Positions 1-10,091 of a stretch of DNA of 64,000 bases are shown piece by piece. Position 1 is the first letter of the stretch. Each line of letters begins with the position of its first letter. A program made the position numbers and the translations under genes. Below the pieces are notes generated by a model. That model searched no databases and was not told the origin of the DNA. It saw only the letters and a program-made list of their open reading frames with translations. The stretch comes from Atherix ibis (taxonomy: Eukaryota > Arthropoda > Insecta > Diptera > Athericidae), in NCBI GenBank assembly GCA_958298945.1, contig OY282610.1, positions 66,523,088-66,587,087 of the forward strand, given 5' to 3'.

Positions 1-939
1 GAGTTTAACCATCGTTTTCATCGACTTGTGACACGGTGCATTGTCTTGGTGAAACAACACTTTTTTCTTCTTCAAATGAGGCCGTTTCTTAGCGATTTCT
101 TTCTTCAAACCATCCAATAACGCTATATAATAGTCGCTGTTGATCGTCTGTCCCTTCTGGAGATAGTCAATGAATATTATACCATGCGCATCCCAAAAAA
201 CAGACGCCATCACCTTGCCAGCCGACTGTTGCGTCTTTCCACGCTTTGGATTCGGTTCGTCGCTCGCTCTCCACTCTGCCGACTGCCGATTGGACTCTGG
301 AGTGTAGTGACGAAGCCATGTTTCATCCATTATCACATATCGACGCAATTCGGGTTTATTGCGCTTGAACAGCTCCAAACACTGCTCAGAATCATCAACA
401 CGTTATTGTTTTTGGTCCACAGTGAGCTCACGCGGCACCCACTTTGCACACAGCTTTCGCATGCCCAAATATTCATGCACGATATGTCCAACACGCTCTT
501 TCGATATCTTCAGAGTCTCAGCTATCTCGCTCAACTTCACTTTACGGTCATTTAAAATTATTTTGTGGATTTTTTTGATGTTTTCTGCCGTAACCACCTC
601 TTTTGGGCGTCCACTGCGTTCTGCATCAACTGTGCTCGTACGACCAGTTCGAAATTGCTGCTGGAGCAGAGTCCGGATAACGTTTGTCAAACCATGCTTT
701 GGTTTCCACTATATTTTTTTTCATCAAAAAGCAATGCTTTATCAATACACGAAATTCGTCTTTATCCATTTTTTTTTCAATAACAAAAGTTGCTCCATTC
801 AAAATGCTATATCTCACGAACCAATCGACCGATTGCTGTCAAATTTTGACAGGAATCATTTGAAGGATGATGCTTTGTGATAATTTTTGCAAGAGGCGCC
901 ATCTAGACGTCAACCTTATAAACTTTTCAGCCGAACTGT
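1..939 (-). mobile_element. mariner element M1, transposase broken, cut by window edge
   Basis: Minus-strand mariner transposase read from an ATG at 769 (MDKDEFR...) through the helix-turn-helix region (403-690, with SGRPKEVV and WVPREL), a MDETW block holding the first catalytic Asp, VFWDAHGII, and HQDNAPCH at the left edge, which holds the second catalytic Asp. The third Asp lies outside the window. The reading frame shifts between about 690 and 626 and again near 400, so it is a pseudogene. The right end reads acagttcggctgaaaag on the minus strand and abuts a TA at 940-941, which fits a mariner terminus. Family membership rests on the motifs. Subfamily (mellifera-like) is a guess. Confidence 0.85.
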
Positions 940-1555
940 TACATATTAAACATAAGAAGTACTTTCAATGCCAGCTTATTTTAAATAATTTCTGAGCATA
1001 GCATAAATACATACTCATATTATTTTATAATATTATATAATTAATCGTGGAATGGAGTTTTTTCAGCTAGTTTTGGTTATTCAGCTCGAAACTTGTCATC
1101 ATAAAGTCACAACTACTAATCTTCGTGTCGGGTTTGGTTTGAGCCCAAGAATTGTTATTGTAGATTTAACTATCATTGCTAACTCTCGGCTGTGTACGAG
1201 AGAGTAATAACATATTTCGATCAATATTCAACATTCAGCAATAGCAATTGATGACTTCAGTATGCATTAAATATTGAAATTCTTATGGATGAGGGTACGG
1301 TAAGTGTATTTGAAATAACAAAGTACTCGCCTTTAATGGAGACACAACGACAATAACGACATGTTGAGACAGCCAATCTGAAACCAAGATGTCTCGAATT
1401 TTTTAATTCAGAAGATTGCGGAAGGGTTTCTATAGGGTGGTTCATCTTGCGGTTGCAAATTTAAAAGTTGCAGTTTCAAAAGTAAATAAAAAAAAAACTA
1501 GTGCATATTAGTTTGAAATTTAAGGTTAAACCTTGAAATTTAAGGTTCAATCTTT

Positions 1556-1815
1556 CTAATAAAACACAACATCATTTAAGTGACTGCCACAGCTGGCCTT
1601 ATAGTACCCCATTCGCTCGACCAAATTTTTCAGTACATTTGCGATTGTCTGGGCCTGTATCTCTTCAATAGCAACTTTGATTTCGTGTTTCAAGGCCACA
1701 ATTGTCTCTGGATGGCTTGCGTAACATTTATCCTTAACGGCTCCCCACAGAAAATAGTCCAACGGGCTCAAATCACAGCTCCGAGGCGGCCAATTGACAT
1801 CAGAATTTCGGCTGA
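1556..1815 (-). mobile_element. DD41D (rosa-like) mariner transposase, 3' fragment
   Basis: The minus strand encodes the C-terminal part of a Tc1/mariner transposase: NWPPRSCDLSPLDYFLWG, then KDKCYASHPETI and a tail ending SHLNDVVFY. The PPRSCDL-PLDYFLWG block with its final Asp is characteristic of the DD41D group (known from Ceratitis rosa elements). Only the last ~85 codons remain, and upstream sequence to 1860 shows no further homology. No terminal repeats are visible, so this is an old relic. Fragments of the same group occur at 14168-14245 and 21600-22060. Confidence 0.7.
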
Positions 1816-1914
1816 TTATTTACTTTTCGAAAGTTCTCAATATTTTCCAGTTTTCTGATGTTGTAATTGATTCTTAAATTTCAAGGTTAAAAAAAAATAG
1901 ACGAAAACATTAAT

Positions 1915-2470
1915 GAAATGAAGAAAATAGTATTGGCCAGTCGTTGAATCACCGTTAGAGAAGTTGCTCAGGATTTAAACATATCAATTGGCTCGTGCAA
2001 TTCGATTTTTACCAATAATTTGGCGTGAGACGGGTCGCCGCGAAATTCGTACCAAAATTGCTCAATAAGGAGCTAAGGAGCTGTTGGACTCTGTCGGCGA
2101 CGACCCAAATTTGCTGGTAAGGAATCATGGGTTTATGGTTATGACGTGGAAACCAAAACTCAACCATCCCAATGGAAGAATGTGAAGGTTTTGCCTACAG
2201 TTTTCTTCGATTGCAGGGGCGTGGTGCATCATAAGTTCTTGCCACAGGGTAGAACGGTCAATAAGGAATATTACCTGCAAGTTATGCGGAAGTTGCTTGA
2301 AGCAATCCGCAAGAAACGTTCGGATTTGTGGAAGAGCAAAAATTGGCTTTTGCACCATGATAACGTCCCTGCACACGCATCGTTGCTTGTGAGAGAATTT
2401 TTGGTCAAAAAGCAACACACTAATAATGCCGCAGCCACCTTCAGAAAAGGGTTTTACGAATTGTTTTGAC
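1915..2470 (+). mobile_element. mariner family D fragment (D1), 5' and 3' truncated
   Basis: Plus-strand remnant of the mariner family also seen at 12.8, 20.2, 29.1 and 50.2 kb. Readable blocks are ESWVYGYDVETKTQPSQW, LPTVFFDCRGVVHHKFLPQG, KNWLLHHDNVPAHASLLVRE (second catalytic Asp). The first catalytic position reads GKESW instead of GDESW. A segment after SQW is deleted compared with the 29-kb copy, and the element stops before the third catalytic Asp. N-terminal codons from 1915 contain several stops. It lacks both termini. An open stretch of 107 codons (2146-2469) survives but cannot make an active transposase. Confidence 0.8.
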
Positions 2471-3581
2471 CTGCTTATAAAATATTTATTGAAGTATTGG
2501 TTATATTTTCTTGCTATCCATTAAAAAGATACGATAAATTTTATTGAGGTATTTTTAAGACCGGTGGCACAAGATAAGTTTATTACGTGGACGAACTGTA
2601 AAAGTGCCAAAAATAATGTTGTTTTTTAAACTGTATTTTCAATTTTTGAACATTTTGTGTCATTGAATAAATAAAACATAGTATAAATATTTTTTATATT
2701 TGAGGTGCAGTAATTTTTCTTTTACGCCGTTACAAATAGCATAAACTATTTTAATAATGTGTTTTGCCGGCAAGTAATAATTTCAGAGCAGAAGAACTAC
2801 TTTCATTACCATATTGCCTTAGGTTCTCACCGCCTCTCTTTATATTATAAGATGTCTTCATTTTTCGGTTTAAAGAAATCAATAAGACTGTCATTATACA
2901 CAGTGTGCTCCAAAAATAACCGAACTTATTATTAAATAATACAACATACAGCACCATCTATTGAAAATATTCAATTGCTGCATTAAAAAGATACATTCAT
3001 CCTCTTTCAAACGCACCTAAATTCATGAAGTTACAGCCATTTCAATAAAAGAAAAATTGTGCTAATGTTACACACCGTTTTGGGACACACCGTGTAAGCG
3101 TGTATGCTTATAATTTGGACAATTGAATGGATGTGTACGTATGGTATCAAAATTTTCTAATTTTGGGAACCTCCTATACACGTTTTCAATAAATGGAAAA
3201 ACTATGATTGATATGTACTCGTTGCTGTTTTCTAATATTTATACCCTTTACTTAATTTTTAATTATTTTCTTTATATCGAAAGTAGAACTCAATTTTTAA
3301 TTATTTTCTTTATATCGAAAGTTATGATATATAAAATATGGTATATTATTTTTATTAATTATCGTATATTTAAATTACTTTTGTATATCGTTTAAATTGA
3401 TTACTAATATTCAAAAAATTAAGTTAGTCTTTCTCTTACACTATATAACTTCATTTATTACTAATGTAGTTATAATTATTAAATTATATAATATAATAAC
3501 AGAACTATAAAAATTATTTCCACTTTCCTATAATAATACAATCTATTTATTTTATCTTCAACATATTGTTTTTATTTACAA
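2471..3581. other. AT-rich intergenic stretch, no gene seen
   Basis: About 1.1 kb of AT-rich sequence between a mariner relic and the LINE. I see no coding homology. The only structure is a 31-bp direct duplication at 3254-3322. The open frame at 3123-3395 is low-complexity (Phe, Ile, Leu, Tyr-rich) and looks like chance in AT-rich DNA. Confidence 0.5.
3254..3322. repeat. 31-bp direct duplication
   Basis: Positions 3254-3284 and 3292-3322 are identical (beginning aatttttaattattttc and ending atcgaaagt), separated by 7 bp. It looks like a local duplication in intergenic DNA with no evident function. Confidence 0.85.
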
Positions 3582-3588
3582 GAATACA

Positions 3589-3590
<2 letters not shown>

Positions 3591-3652
<62 letters not shown>
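3591..3652 (-). other. LINE poly(A) tail
   Basis: Uninterrupted run of about 60 T on the plus strand, the poly(A) tail of the minus-strand LINE. It ends at the 3' UTR beginning atctgcaactac on the plus strand (3653-3756, the UTR preceding the RT stop codon). The length of a homopolymer this long may be inexact in an assembly. Confidence 0.85.
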
Positions 3653-3654
<2 letters not shown>

Positions 3655-3756
3655 CTGCAACTACAATTTTATTGTAACAAGCAAATTTACATAACATTTT
3701 AATTACAAACTCGTGCATCATGAAGTGGGAGTAAACACCCATCGGCGTTTCTCCAA

Positions 3757-5847
3757 CTAATGGAAGTTAGATTCCTCTAGAAAATCTCTAGGCCATTGTC
3801 TCTTAAGTCTCCGATGAGTGTTTCCGGGGAGGGCTGTACAAGACAATTCTCTCACAAGTGGATTATGGTGATAGGATAAACGGGAATGAAATTTTTGATA
3901 GCGGGAAATGCACAGGTTATGAACAAATGGAACATTTAGGTCACGATGTATTACAGTGTTACGAACGTAAAAGGGGGCATCAACAATTTTACGGAGGTTC
4001 TTGGATTGTAAGGCCTGGATGCGATAGGAATTGGAACGTTTCGTTGAACCGCAAAGTTCAATTCCATATGTCCAAATTGGTCTTATAATTGTATTGTAGA
4101 TTAGAAGTTTACTTTTAATTGTTAGTTTCGAGCGTTTGTCCAGTAGTCTAAGAAGTTGTAGGTAACGTCTGTTAGCTTCAGCTCTTTTTAATCTAGTATG
4201 TGGGTTCCATGTTAGTCTCTTGTCCAGCAAAAGTCCCAAATACCGCACTTTATCATATTGCGGTATCATGTTGCTATTAAGGTATAAAGGGGTAGGTTTA
4301 CCTTGACAAAGTGTGAAAGTAATGTGAGCACTCTTCTGTTCATTTACCTTCACTCTCCATCTCTTAAACCAAGATTGAAGGTTGTGGATATGGGATTGTA
4401 AGTTGTTGGAAGCTATGTCAGGATTTTTATGGGTAGTAAGTATGGCCGTATCATCTGCATAAGTAGCAATGATAGTATTAGGATAAGCTGGGATGTCATG
4501 GGTATAAATATTATATAAGATGGGACCAAGGATACTGCCTTGTGGTACTCCGGCGAGAATAGGATATATTTCCGACGATTCTGAGTTGATTGCAACTTGG
4601 AAATGTCGTTGGGAGAGATATGAATTTATGATAAGGTAGTATGTTGAAGGAAGAAGGCTCTTGAGTTTCCAAAGGAGTCCAGGATGCCACACACGATCAA
4701 AAGCTTGGGAGATATCTAGAAATACTCCTGGGCAATACTCTTTCCTCTCAAGAGAGGATGCAATATGGTCAACAATGCGATGGCATTGCTGGATAGTGGA
4801 GTGTTCAGATCGGAAGCCAAATTGGTAATCGGGAATAATTTTTTCGTTAACTAAGACAGGGTAGAGTCGTTTTAATAGCAGTTTTTCGAATATCTTACCA
4901 AGAATTGGTAAGAGGCTGATAGGTCTATAGGAGGAAGGAGAATTAATGGATTTATTTGGTTTAGGAATCATTTTAATGACAGAATATTTCCACAGTAAGG
5001 GAAAATAGGTTGTACGCAGTATACTATTAAAAATATATGTGATTAAAACTAAACCTTTTCGGGAAATTTGCTTCAGAATAGGAGCTGTTATTAAATCATA
5101 ACCAGGAGCTTTTTTATTGGGAAGGCGCAGAATTGTAGATTTAATTTCCGAGGGCTTAAAATTTTTGGGAGGAAGACTCATAGGGAGTGGGAACATTAGT
5201 TCTTCGATGATTTTGTTAGTATGTGATTCGTCTTCTATATCATCATGTGGAGCAAAAGTATTTACCAAATGTTTAGCAAATACTTCGGCTTTTTCTTTGT
5301 CTGTTTTTGCCCAGTTACCGTCATTTTGTTTCAGTGGGTGTGATGTTTTTTTGTACGAGAGTATTCGTCTAGTGGCTTCCCATAAAGAAATATTGTCACT
5401 TAGCGATTTTGTATAAGTTTCATATCGTTCATTATAGTGCTTACTAATTTCCATTTTTAGTTCACGTTGTAGTCGGTTAAGTTCCTGTTTGTAGCTAGGC
5501 ATTCGTACGCGTTGCCATTTCATTCTCATTTTTCTTTTTTCGTTAATTAAAGTCCGTATTTTAGTTGGTAAATTTTGTTGTTGTGGTTGTATAGTATTGT
5601 TAGAGATATGAGCGGTTGTGACTGCATGTTGTATATATATAGTGAGGTCATTTACAGCATCATTAATGTCATTTGCTGTTTTTAACGTTCGTTTTAAGTC
5701 TATCTGTTGGTCTAATTTGTATCTAAATCTGTTCCAGTCAATTTTGCCATTTATCAGCCTAGGAGGAAGAGTCTTTAAGATTGGCTTAGAAATAAGGGTA
5801 AGGAGAACAGGACTATGATCAGAGTTTAAATCGGAAATGGGTTTCAA
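3757..5847 (-). CDS. LINE reverse transcriptase domain (ORF2, C-terminal part)
   Basis: A 696-codon open frame encoding the reverse transcriptase of a Jockey-like LINE, which copies its own RNA at a nicked target. Fingers and palm blocks are visible in order: SYRPISLLPILGKIFEKLL, DYQFGFRSEHSTIQQ, GVFLDISQAFDRVWH (first catalytic Asp), GVPQGSILGPILYN, and ATYADDTAI, the catalytic YADD box. A thumb and C-terminal region follow (KVRYLGLLLDKRLTWNPH, TYGIELCGS). Its first residues (SDLNSDHSPV) are the end of the endonuclease domain, so the frame is the continuation of the upstream 5819-6466 frame after a single-nucleotide shift near 5845. The enzyme itself has no internal stop. Confidence 0.9.
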   Translation of the reverse strand: MKPISDLNSDHSPVLLTLISKPILKTLPPRLINGKIDWNRFRYKLDQQIDLKRTLKTANDINDAVNDLTIYIQHAVTTAHISNNTIQPQQQNLPTKIRTLINEKRKMRMKWQRVRMPSYKQELNRLQRELKMEISKHYNERYETYTKSLSDNISLWEATRRILSYKKTSHPLKQNDGNWAKTDKEKAEVFAKHLVNTFAPHDDIEDESHTNKIIEELMFPLPMSLPPKNFKPSEIKSTILRLPNKKAPGYDLITAPILKQISRKGLVLITYIFNSILRTTYFPLLWKYSVIKMIPKPNKSINSPSSYRPISLLPILGKIFEKLLLKRLYPVLVNEKIIPDYQFGFRSEHSTIQQCHRIVDHIASSLERKEYCPGVFLDISQAFDRVWHPGLLWKLKSLLPSTYYLIINSYLSQRHFQVAINSESSEIYPILAGVPQGSILGPILYNIYTHDIPAYPNTIIATYADDTAILTTHKNPDIASNNLQSHIHNLQSWFKRWRVKVNEQKSAHITFTLCQGKPTPLYLNSNMIPQYDKVRYLGLLLDKRLTWNPHTRLKRAEANRRYLQLLRLLDKRSKLTIKSKLLIYNTIIRPIWTYGIELCGSTKRSNSYRIQALQSKNLRKIVDAPFYVRNTVIHRDLNVPFVHNLCISRYQKFHSRLSYHHNPLVRELSCTALPGNTHRRLKRQWPRDFLEESNFH

Positions 5848-6466
5848 TACTAGAATTCATGGTAATTGAAGGAGTGCTAATGAAGTAATCGAGGATATCA
5901 GGTCGTTTTGAAACAGATGTTGGCCAGTATGTTGGATTTGGAGGGGAGGTTATTTGATATGATGTATGGGATAGTGCTTCTTGAAGAATCTTTCCTCGAG
6001 GGTTAGCAACGCGGCAACCCCATTGAGGGTGTTTAGCATTGTAATCACCACCCGCCAGGAACGAGGCTCCAAGTGCGTGTAGGAAGGATAAAAATTCGGA
6101 ACCAGTTATTGATTTATTGGGAGGACAATATACAGATGCTACATTAAGATTAAATAAGGAGGTATCAATTGTAACAACTGTGGATTGCAGGGATTCAGAG
6201 GAGAAATTGGAGTGAATGTTATGTTGAATGGATTTTCTTATAAGGATATCTGTTCCACCATGCGCCGTATTGTCAGGATGATCAGTTCTGTATGTATCGT
6301 AGTCTCGTATAGTGAAGTGTGACCTGGATGTAAAGTGCGTTTCAGTTAATAGAGCAATGTCAATACGTCTGTCATGTAGGAGAATGTCCAGTTCTTGTCG
6401 ATGGAGGTTCAAACCATTTGCGTTCCATAAAAGGATGGAGAGGGAATTTTCGGTAGACGACGACAT
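5819..6466 (-). CDS. LINE apurinic-like endonuclease domain (ORF2, N-terminal part)
   Basis: A 215-codon frame with the endonuclease/exonuclease/phosphatase fold that nicks the target DNA. Visible blocks are ILLWNANGL, ALLTETHF (catalytic Glu), GGDYNAKHPQWGC (Asp-Asn pair) and RPDILDYFIS. The last block, SDHSP, lies in the RT frame, so a frameshift near 5845 separates it. Its ATG directly follows the ORF1 stop (TAAATG on the minus strand at 6469-6464), which suggests translation by termination and reinitiation. The endonuclease and RT frames together span roughly 900 codons, usual for Jockey-type ORF2. Confidence 0.88.
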   Translation of the reverse strand: MSSSTENSLSILLWNANGLNLHRQELDILLHDRRIDIALLTETHFTSRSHFTIRDYDTYRTDHPDNTAHGGTDILIRKSIQHNIHSNFSSESLQSTVVTIDTSLFNLNVASVYCPPNKSITGSEFLSFLHALGASFLAGGDYNAKHPQWGCRVANPRGKILQEALSHTSYQITSPPNPTYWPTSVSKRPDILDYFISTPSITMNSSIETHFRFKL

Positions 6467-6811
6467 TTATTTTTGAACAGTGGACGATAAAGCTGACACA
6501 ATGGACATCAAGGCATTTACAAGTGGTGTTAGTATTTTATTAAGTTGGTCTATGAGTGTGTTGGTTAATTGGGAGAACATTGAGGATATATCTTGCGATA
6601 ACAATGACGGAGGGGGAATATAGTTCTTACTGCTAGATTGTTGCTGTTGCGGTTGTTGTAGTTGTGGCTGCTGATGTTGCTGTTGTTGAGGTTCTCGTTG
6701 TTTTGGTTGTTGCTGTTCCGTGTTTGAAATGCTTGCCGCGACCGCAGCAAATGACAAACCTTGCTGCACTGGTTGGCTATTTAAAGTGGTCGTTTGGATA
6801 TTCTTTTTGGC
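6467..6811 (-). pseudogene. LINE ORF1 (gag-like), C-terminal fragment
   Basis: The open frame runs in phase from the truncation point at 6811 to the stop at 6467 (114 residues). It contains SFAAVAAS, then a Gln-rich low-complexity stretch, then a hydrophobic segment (FSQLTNTLIDQLNKILTPLV). Short SYAAV-type motifs and Gln-rich tails are common at the C-terminus of Jockey-clade ORF1 proteins. The zinc-knuckle portion would lie upstream and was never copied in. The internal ATG at 6769 is only an incidental start. Confidence 0.7.
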
Positions 6812-6896
6812 GAATACACATTTAGTTTTGATTTTTGGTTTGTTAACCGTATCATAATATTGTTATATTTGGATATAAATATACTCGTAATATCTA

Positions 6897-7952
6897 TTGG
6901 GTTGGTGCAAAAGTTATGACCGTTTTTTATGATCCCAGGTAAAAAAATTTTTTCTTCAGAAATGATGAATAGTATCTTCTTTTAAATGATTGCATTATAT
7001 AAAGAATGCTTTCCCTCAACTTTCTATTCAGTTTTGGCCTGGTCAGAATACAGTGAAGAGCTCTTGTATTGTTTCAAAATGTCGGTCGATAAAGTGAATT
7101 TACGTCATTGTTTACTTTATGAATTCCGTAAAGACAATACCGCGAGTGTGGCAACCAAAAACATTTACGAAGTGTATGGAACAGATGTCATCAAAGTTCG
7201 GTAGGCACAAAGATGGTTTACAAAATTCCGATCTGGGGATTTTTCACTAATTGATAAACCACGTACCGGGCGGCCATTGAAGTCTGATGAGGGCAAGTTA
7301 AAAGTCATAATGGACACCAATCCACGTCTTACCACCAGGGAGATCGCATCGATGATGGGAGTCAACCATTCAATCGTATTAAGGCATTTGAAGCGTATGG
7401 GGATGGTTTCGCGGTACGACGTTTGGATTGTCGAACCGCGAAACAAGGGTATTGTGTATTTTGAACTCTTGGAACGCAATCAGACAATTACAGCAGAACG
7501 ATATTGTCAGCAATTATCCAAATTGAACATCGCCCTTCAAAAGGATAGACCAGAATTGGTAAACAGAAAAGGGGTAGTGTTTCATCACGACAACGCGCGA
7601 CCACATGTGGCTGTAATGACCCAATACAAGCTGAATTGGGACGTTATCAAGCATCCACCGTATTCTCCAGATCTTGCTCCTTCCGATTTCCATTTATTCC
7701 AATCACTGCAAAATTTTTTAAATGATAAAAAATTTGATACAATAGAGCAGGTAAAAACATCCTTTTCTACATATTTCGCATCAAAATCCAAGGAATTTTA
7801 CACTAATGGTATTAATAAGTTGATAGAAAGATGGGAGGAGGTTATAAGAACGGATGGAAATTATATAATTGATTAAATAAATAATACAAATCTAAAAAAA
7901 AAATGTTTAATTGTATATGCAAAAAACGGTCATAACTTTTGCACCAACCCAA
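6897..7952 (+). mobile_element. mariner family A element with perfect ends, internally deleted
   Basis: Both ends carry the same 32-bp terminal inverted repeat starting ttgggttggtgcaaaagtta, flanked by TA at 6895-6896 and 7953-7954. The element is 1056 bp, short of the usual ~1300 bp. The terminus resembles the cecropia/Hsmar1-type mariners. Because the ends are intact it could be mobilised in trans. It sits about 70 bp beyond the LINE target duplication. Confidence 0.93.
7079..7876 (+). pseudogene. mariner transposase, one stop and an internal deletion
   Basis: Starts at MSVDKVNLRHCLLYEFRKDN and stays in one frame to 7876, interrupted only by a TAG at 7202-7204 (in KVR*AQRWFTKFRSGDF). The first helix-turn-helix (KNIYEVYG) and second (TTREIASMMGVNHSIVLRHL) are recognisable. 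After SRYDVWI the frame jumps to VEPRNKGIVYFELL, so about 80 residues, including the WVPHEL linker and the first catalytic Asp, are missing. The second and third Asp remain in VFHHDNARPH and YSPDLAPSDFHLF (DD34D spacing). It is therefore catalytically dead. Confidence 0.9.
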
Positions 7953-7954
7953 TA

Positions 7955-9184
7955 ATAGCGCATAATATACGATTTTCTTATAGTGTATTATTATTTTATT
8001 CTAGTAAATATTGTTTAGTCTGATCCAATACCCTTTGCCATCTTTCTGGCAGTAGCATGATTCCACGCTCATAAAATTGTTGTTCTTTGCTGGCAAAAAA
8101 CTGATCCAAGTGATTTTTGACATCTTCATTTGAATTAAACGTTTTACCATGTAAACAATTTTGCAAAGACCGGAACAAATGATAATCGGAAGGTGCTAGG
8201 TTTGGAGAGTATGGTGGGTGTGGCAATACATCCCATCCAAGCTCTAAAAAGTGGTCAAACTTGTATGTAGTCCTGTTGGAACACTATACCTTTCCTATTG
8301 ACGAATTTTTTCCTTTTTTCTTTAATTGAATCATTCATATTTGTCCAACTGATGACAGTATACGTCAGAAATGATCGTTGTGTTGCTCGATAGAAGCTCA
8401 AAATGTACGATTCCTTTGAAATCCGACCAAACAGATAGCATAATTTTTTTTTCATGAATATTTGCTTTTATAAGTGCTTTGAGCCAGTTCTTTTTTGTGC
8501 TTAACATTGTTGTAGACAACCCATTTCTCTTTCCCAGTGATGATACGCTTCAAAAAAGGAACATTTTCTTGGCGTTTGAGAAGCAAATCACAAACGTCAA
8601 TGCGACGTTATACATTTTTTTCCGTAAGAAGATGAGGAACCCATAAGTAGAGCTTTGAGATAAAACCTAACCGTTTCAAATGATCATGAACGGTCGAATT
8701 CGATAAATTTAATCTCTCAGTGATCTTACGAGTTGTTATTCGCCGGTTTGCTTCAATTAATGCCTTTATTGTGTCTTCATCAAGTTCAACTGGCCTTCCA
8801 GAACGTTGTGCATCTTCGAGATCAAAATTGCCGGATCGAAATTTTCCCAACCAGTTTTGTCATTGGCACTCACTTAACACATCTTCTCCATACACATTGG
8901 ATAATTTGTTTCTTGCTTGAACAGCATTTTTATCTTTTCTATAGCAAAAAAGTAAAATATGCCGAGAATCAGCGGTTTTCCATATTTAAAAGGGTATCAA
9001 CCAAAAACTACTTTGAAAAATCAGTAGCATTTGTTCACAAGCAAGCTTTGCTATGTCAGCAACCAACTTCACACTTAAGCCGCATAAACATATGATTATG
9101 CGGCTTAAGTGTGAAGTTGGTTGTAAGAAATTACAATAAAGTCCTCTGTTGGGAAAAAACAAAATTACTTTTCGAACAACCCAA
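7955..9184 (-). mobile_element. mariner family B element (B1), degenerate
   Basis: Minus-strand mariner. The right end reads ttgggttgttcgaaaagtaa and abuts TA at 9185-9186; it resembles the end of copy B2 at 37412. The left terminus is missing, lost next to the family A insertion. Coding relics are IKALIEANRRITTRKITERL (8608-8850), a KGIVFQQD block, and [20 protein letters not shown] (7996-8226). Frames are broken several times, the catalytic Asp around 8270 is only partly readable, and the presumed start codon at 8983 is soon followed by a stop. Its 5' UTR contains the perfect hairpin at 9060-9123. Confidence 0.85.
9060..9123. repeat. Perfect 28-bp inverted repeat with 8-nt loop
   Basis: Left arm 9060-9087 (caaccaacttcacactt...) is the exact reverse complement of right arm 9096-9123; the loop is acatatga. 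It lies in the presumed 5' UTR of mariner B1, between the terminus at 9184 and the start codon at 8983. A perfect match indicates a recent inverted duplication or selection on the hairpin; the first is more likely given similar events in other mariners here. Confidence 0.95.
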
Positions 9185-9187
9185 TAT

Positions 9188-9896
9188 ATGGAAAATAGTG
9201 AGTTTTGCCAAACAACCATAGGAATGACATGATAGACAAGATTGGTTATCGAAGAGAAAATCATGGGTAAGTGCGGCATGCCCAATTTGAATTCTAAGAA
9301 GTTTCTTTAGCCAGAATTTCGGAACGGTTGTTGAGTAGTTTGGATATCCGATGTTTGGTCAATGTATGGAACAAAAATCATCCGCTGCTGCTGTTATTTC
9401 GGTTGTTTAAGTTGTTTCCGTATGTAGCGATTGCCCGTTACATCTTCTTTATAGGGTTATCTGGAGCTTGGATTTTGGAACTGGATATACTTGTATAAGG
9501 AGCGCTACGGGATCCGGAGTCTCACACGCCATGATCGTCCGGTCAAACTTCCAATTGGCACAAACTAACGCATGTCTCTAAGCAGAAATAGGGAAAGAGG
9601 AAAAAACACAGTCGCACAAAATGCACTGATCAGAAATTCAAAAAAAAAGGTTCACGAGGAAATCGATTTATACTATAATTTAATACGTTTACTACCGAGC
9701 AAAGCTGAAAATAGTCTGTTAGCTTCAACGTGGCAACACCGGCAAATTTGTAGTGATCACTGATAAAGAGTGGAGTGTGGCAGTTGAAAGCTTGTTATAG
9801 AAGCTAAGTTGAGTATCACAGGTTTTGAGGTCGGAATGCAGTGTTAATTTAATCAAATTAATAATTAATTTATGCAGCGGATGATAAAGGAAAAAC
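9188..9896. other. Unassigned intergenic sequence
   Basis: About 700 bp with a less AT-rich patch (9330-9560). I recognise no coding, RNA or repeat signature. It may be an old transposon relic. Confidence 0.4.
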
Positions 9897-10090
9897 AAAG
9901 TCAGATTCTATGTAGAGACTCTCCCTCCATTGGAGAAGTACGAAAAGCATTTGTGACTATACGGATGATGTTATTTAGAGAGGTACCCGTAGTGAGACCA
10001 TAAATTGGGAGGAGGTACTGGGTTATACCATAACCATAGTTGTTTAGCAATATAAGGAATGGAATGCCATAAACGAATTTTAGCATATTT
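9897..10090 (-). mobile_element. LINE reverse transcriptase C-terminal fragment
   Basis: The minus strand reads YGIPFLILLNNYGYG...NIIRIVTNAFRTSPMEGESLHRI. The IR-x-x-T-x-AFRTSP block matches the region after the RT thumb in I/R1/LOA-type LINEs, where IRIATGAFRTSP-like strings are common. The fragment is only ~60 residues and ends at a stop. It directly adjoins the start of mariner F1. Confidence 0.5.
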
Positions 10091-10091
10091 A

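Larger units (their letters stand above)
3582..6823 (-). mobile_element. Jockey-like non-LTR retrotransposon (LINE), 5'-truncated, with target duplication
   Basis: A LINE inserted on the minus strand. Its 3' end is a long poly(A), seen as about 60 T on the plus strand at 3591-3652. It carries the end of ORF1, an endonuclease and a reverse transcriptase. The 12-bp string gaatacacattt occurs immediately left of the body (3582-3593, merging into the T tract) and again at 6812-6823, so the body is about 3594-6811 and the element is truncated inside ORF1. No RNase H domain was noticed after the RT, which fits the Jockey clade. ORF2 is broken by one frameshift. The clear duplication and nearly open frames suggest a fairly young insertion. 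Confidence 0.9.

Noticed and set aside
3123..3395. 90-codon open frame in intergenic DNA
   Set aside because: Low-complexity hydrophobic translation generated by AT-rich sequence and a 31-bp duplication; no start context or homology.
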